Shown: positions 4,543-6,642 of the stretch, piece by piece
Numbering within the stretch: position 1 is the first letter of the stretch
Layout: each line of letters begins with the position of its first letter
DNA from: Candidatus Binatota bacterium
GTDB lineage: Bacteria; Desulfobacterota; Binatia; Bin18
Assembly (NCBI GenBank): GCA_011523315.1
Contig: WTHE01000343.1
Coordinates: 1 to 6,642, forward strand
Direction of reading: 5' to 3'
Length of the DNA: 6,642 bases
Position numbers and translations under genes: made by a program
The notes under the pieces: generated by a model
Databases searched by the model: none
Told to the model about the DNA's origin: nothing
Seen by the model: only the letters and a program-made list of their open reading frames with translations

Positions 4543-6642
4543 TCAACCTGCCAGATTGACGATCGTCGCCCCGCCGCCGCCCTCGTTTTGCGGAGCTTCG
4601 TTATACGAGGCGCAGTACGGAGACTGAGACAGAAAATCCTGGATTGCCCGGCGCAAGGCTCCGCTGCCAAAGCCGTGGACGACGCGGACCGACGACTGAC
4701 GGTTCAGCATGGCTTGATCCAAAAACTCGGCCAGACGGGGCAGGGCTTCGTGCACCCGTAAGCCCAGCAGGTTGACCTCCGGCTGGACGGTATCGGCGCG
4801 TTGGACATTGACATGGATCGCGCGCTGGCGCTTGACCTTGCCGGCCTTGCGGACCTTGTTAAGCGCCATCTCAAAGGTCAATCCGCCGCTCCGAATGCGG
4901 GCCCGCTGTCCGCTCAGGGCGATCAGTTCGCCCCGAATCTTGCCGTTCTGGGCTTCGACCTGATCGCCGATCCGGGGCGGTGTCGGCCCGTCGCTCTGGG
5001 CGGGGTGCAGCGCGTGTTCCTTGCGCGCAATAGTGCCCCGTTGTTCGTGCAGGAACTGGCCCAGGCTCCGCTGCGCCTTATGACGCTCGGCCTGCGGACC
5101 GGTCGCCCGGCGGCGGAGGGTGGCGACCAGGGCGCGACCTTCTTCGCGCAAAGTGCGCACCAGGGTCTTGGCCTCGGCCAGCTCGTCCTGCCACATGCGG
5201 CGTGTGTGCTCTTCAGCCTCGGTCAGCACAGCCCGGTGTTTTTTGCGCAGGGCGGCGGCTTTTTTCCACTCCTCGGCCACCCGGCCGCGCTCCGTGTCCA
5301 GCGCGGCCTGTGAGGTTTCCAGCTTGGTCATGGCCTCGGACAGTTGGCGGGCTTCGTGGGACAGGGACGCCTCGGCCGCCAGACACACGTCTTCCGACAG
5401 ACCCAGCCGCCGAGCCATGGGCAGCCCCAGACTCTGGCCGACCGTGTCATAGTCCAGGGCGTAGTGCGGGGTGAGGGTTTCCAGATCAAAGTTGACGGCC
5501 GCAACCTGATAGTCTCCATCGGCCAGGGCAAACAGCTTGACCGGTGTCAGATGAGTTGAGGCGGCTACGAAGATACCCCGGTCTTTCAGATGACTGAGCA
5601 GACCGCAGGCCAGGGCGCCGCCCTCAATCGGGTCGGTCCCGCCGCCCGGTTCGTCAAAGACAATGAGGGCGGGCGGAACCGCATCGCGGAGGATGTCCGA
5701 CACGTTTTTGATATGGGCAGAAAAGGTCGAAAGGCTGTGCGCCAGCGACTGCTGGTCGCCGATATCGCTGAACACCCCGTGTAAGAAGGGCAGTTGGCTC
5801 TCCTCTTCGGCCGGAATGAGCAGCCCGCTGTGGGCCATCAGACACAGCAGGCCGAGGGTTTTGAGGGCGGCGGTCTTTCCGCCCGTGTTGGGGCCGCTGA
5901 TAATCAGTCCCAGCTTGTCCTGGGGGATGTGCAGATCGACTGGCACGACCGCCTGACCCGAGGCCAGCAACAGCGGATGGCGGGCCCTGGTCAGGCGAAA
6001 CGCCGTGCCGCCAAAGCGTGGTTTGGTCCCGCCCTGCTTGCGGGCCAATGCGACCTTGGCGTGCAGCACATCAACCTCGGTCAGGGTGTCGAAGAGATGC
6101 TCCAGCTGGGGCAACTCCTGACTGACCAGCCCGGTCAGCCAGGCTAATAGACGCTGCTCTTCGGCCTCGACTTCCTTGCTGGCCAGGGTAAGTCGGTTAT
6201 TCAGGGCGACCGCGAACAGCGGCTCAATAAACACCGTCTCGCCCGACCCGGACCGGTCTTGCACGATCCCTTGCAGCCGGGAGTGAAAATTCGCTCGAAC
6301 CGGGATGACAAAACGGTTATTCCGAATCGTAATATACTGATCGGCGATAACGTCTCTCAGCTGAGACGAACGCAGCTGGTCGCGCAGGCGCCGCTCAATC
6401 TCGTCCCGCAGGGTCCGCACGCTGCGCCGCAGCGTGCGCAGGGTCGGACTGGCCTCGTCCTTCAGGCTACCGCTGTCGTCGAGGCAGCGCCCGAGCGTCT
6501 GTTCCAGGGCCGGCAGGGCCGGCAGGCGAGCCGGCAGGTCGGCCAGTGGCGAGTTGGGCCGAATATGACGCTGAAAGAATTGGGCCAGCTGGCGTGATAC
6601 GGCCAGCGTGGTGTGGATCTCAAGCAGCCGTGGACCGTCAAG
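4543..6642 (-). CDS. mutS2: MutS2, endonuclease/ribosome-rescue ATPase; 5' end outside window
   Basis: MutS2 proteins are MutS-like ABC ATPases without mismatch-recognition domains. They have been linked to suppression of recombination and, in Bacillus, to splitting collided ribosomes. The frame is open to the window edge, giving 699 residues; full proteins have about 780-790, so some 80-95 N-terminal residues are missing. Visible numbering from 6642: core and lever region 1-200 with ITIRNNRFVIPVRANF (about 104-119) and SGETVFIEP (about 133-141); Walker A GPNTGGKT (250-257); DIGDQQSLAHSLSTFSAH (293-310). Walker B is LIVFDEP followed by GGGTDPIEGG (326-342), then the STH loop (362-364). A long charged coiled coil lies at about 427-545, a KOW-like barrel at 556-601 and a C-terminal Smr domain at 619-699. 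The ATPase motifs are intact. In Smr the LDLRG motif is replaced by VNLLG (623-627), while HGFGSGALR (656-664) is kept. A GTG at 6420 is internal, not the start. Confidence 0.96.
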   Translation of the reverse strand, partial: LDGPRLLEIHTTLAVSRQLAQFFQRHIRPNSPLADLPARLPALPALEQTLGRCLDDSGSLKDEASPTLRTLRRSVRTLRDEIERRLRDQLRSSQLRDVIADQYITIRNNRFVIPVRANFHSRLQGIVQDRSGSGETVFIEPLFAVALNNRLTLASKEVEAEEQRLLAWLTGLVSQELPQLEHLFDTLTEVDVLHAKVALARKQGGTKPRFGGTAFRLTRARHPLLLASGQAVVPVDLHIPQDKLGLIISGPNTGGKTAALKTLGLLCLMAHSGLLIPAEEESQLPFLHGVFSDIGDQQSLAHSLSTFSAHIKNVSDILRDAVPPALIVFDEPGGGTDPIEGGALACGLLSHLKDRGIFVAASTHLTPVKLFALADGDYQVAAVNFDLETLTPHYALDYDTVGQSLGLPMARRLGLSEDVCLAAEASLSHEARQLSEAMTKLETSQAALDTERGRVAEEWKKAAALRKKHRAVLTEAEEHTRRMWQDELAEAKTLVRTLREEGRALVATLRRRATGPQAERHKAQRSLGQFLHEQRGTIARKEHALHPAQSDGPTPPRIGDQVEAQNGKIRGELIALSGQRARIRSGGLTFEMALNKVRKAGKVKRQRAIHVNVQRADTVQPEVNLLGLRVHEALPRLAEFLDQAMLNRQSSVRVVHGFGSGALRRAIQDFLSQSPYCASYNEAPQNEGGGGATIVNLAG

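Noticed and set aside
4801..6147. Several plus-strand frames opposite MutS2
   Set aside because: They lie wholly inside a gene with complete ATPase and Smr motifs and have no motif of their own.

Overview
The window is a 6.6-kb piece of a GC-rich bacterial genome. It holds six confident genes, one doubtful small gene and one gene fragment. Two features suggest a Gram-negative-type cell: a DNA ligase with an apparent signal peptide (Lig E type, normally periplasmic), and an EF2563/YqeB-type fragment linked to molybdenum hydroxylases. Nothing fixes the phylum. Proteobacteria-like or uncultured lineages such as Tectomicrobia or Binatota are possible, but this is only a guess from protein style. 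There is no CRISPR array, tRNA, rRNA, transposase or phage gene.

Left end (1-560): the C-terminal part of an EF2563/YqeB-family protein lies on the plus strand and ends at 522. An in-frame stop at 1-3 means a full-length gene cannot fit, so it is truncated. A diverged copy of its first conserved segment lies in opposite orientation at 7-66, making a coding-derived inverted repeat with the segment at 172-231. This points to a rearrangement or an assembly junction between 67 and 171.

Spacer (523-971): a possible 65-residue minus-strand protein (561-758), a 16-bp-period direct repeat (745-792), a good sigma70-like promoter (862-890) and a perfect 10-bp dyad (893-931) at its expected transcription start.

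Plus-strand cluster (972-3818): a MaoC/hot-dog-type acyl dehydratase-like protein, a VOC (glyoxalase-fold) metalloprotein, a Lig E-type ATP-dependent DNA ligase and an unrecognised 157-residue protein. The first two probably form an operon for an acyl-CoA-type or small-molecule conversion. A heptamer repeat and a perfect 16-bp inverted repeat separate them from the ligase, so the ligase may be controlled separately.

Minus-strand pair (3820-6642): MutS2, whose 5' end lies outside the window, is followed after 3 nt by a DUF309 protein, almost certainly as one transcription unit. This pair converges on the plus-strand cluster with a single base between stop codons.

I found no convincing new multi-gene system. 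The best leads are the inverted EF2563 segment, the hairpin over the ligase start, the promoter-dyad module and the unknown 157-residue protein.
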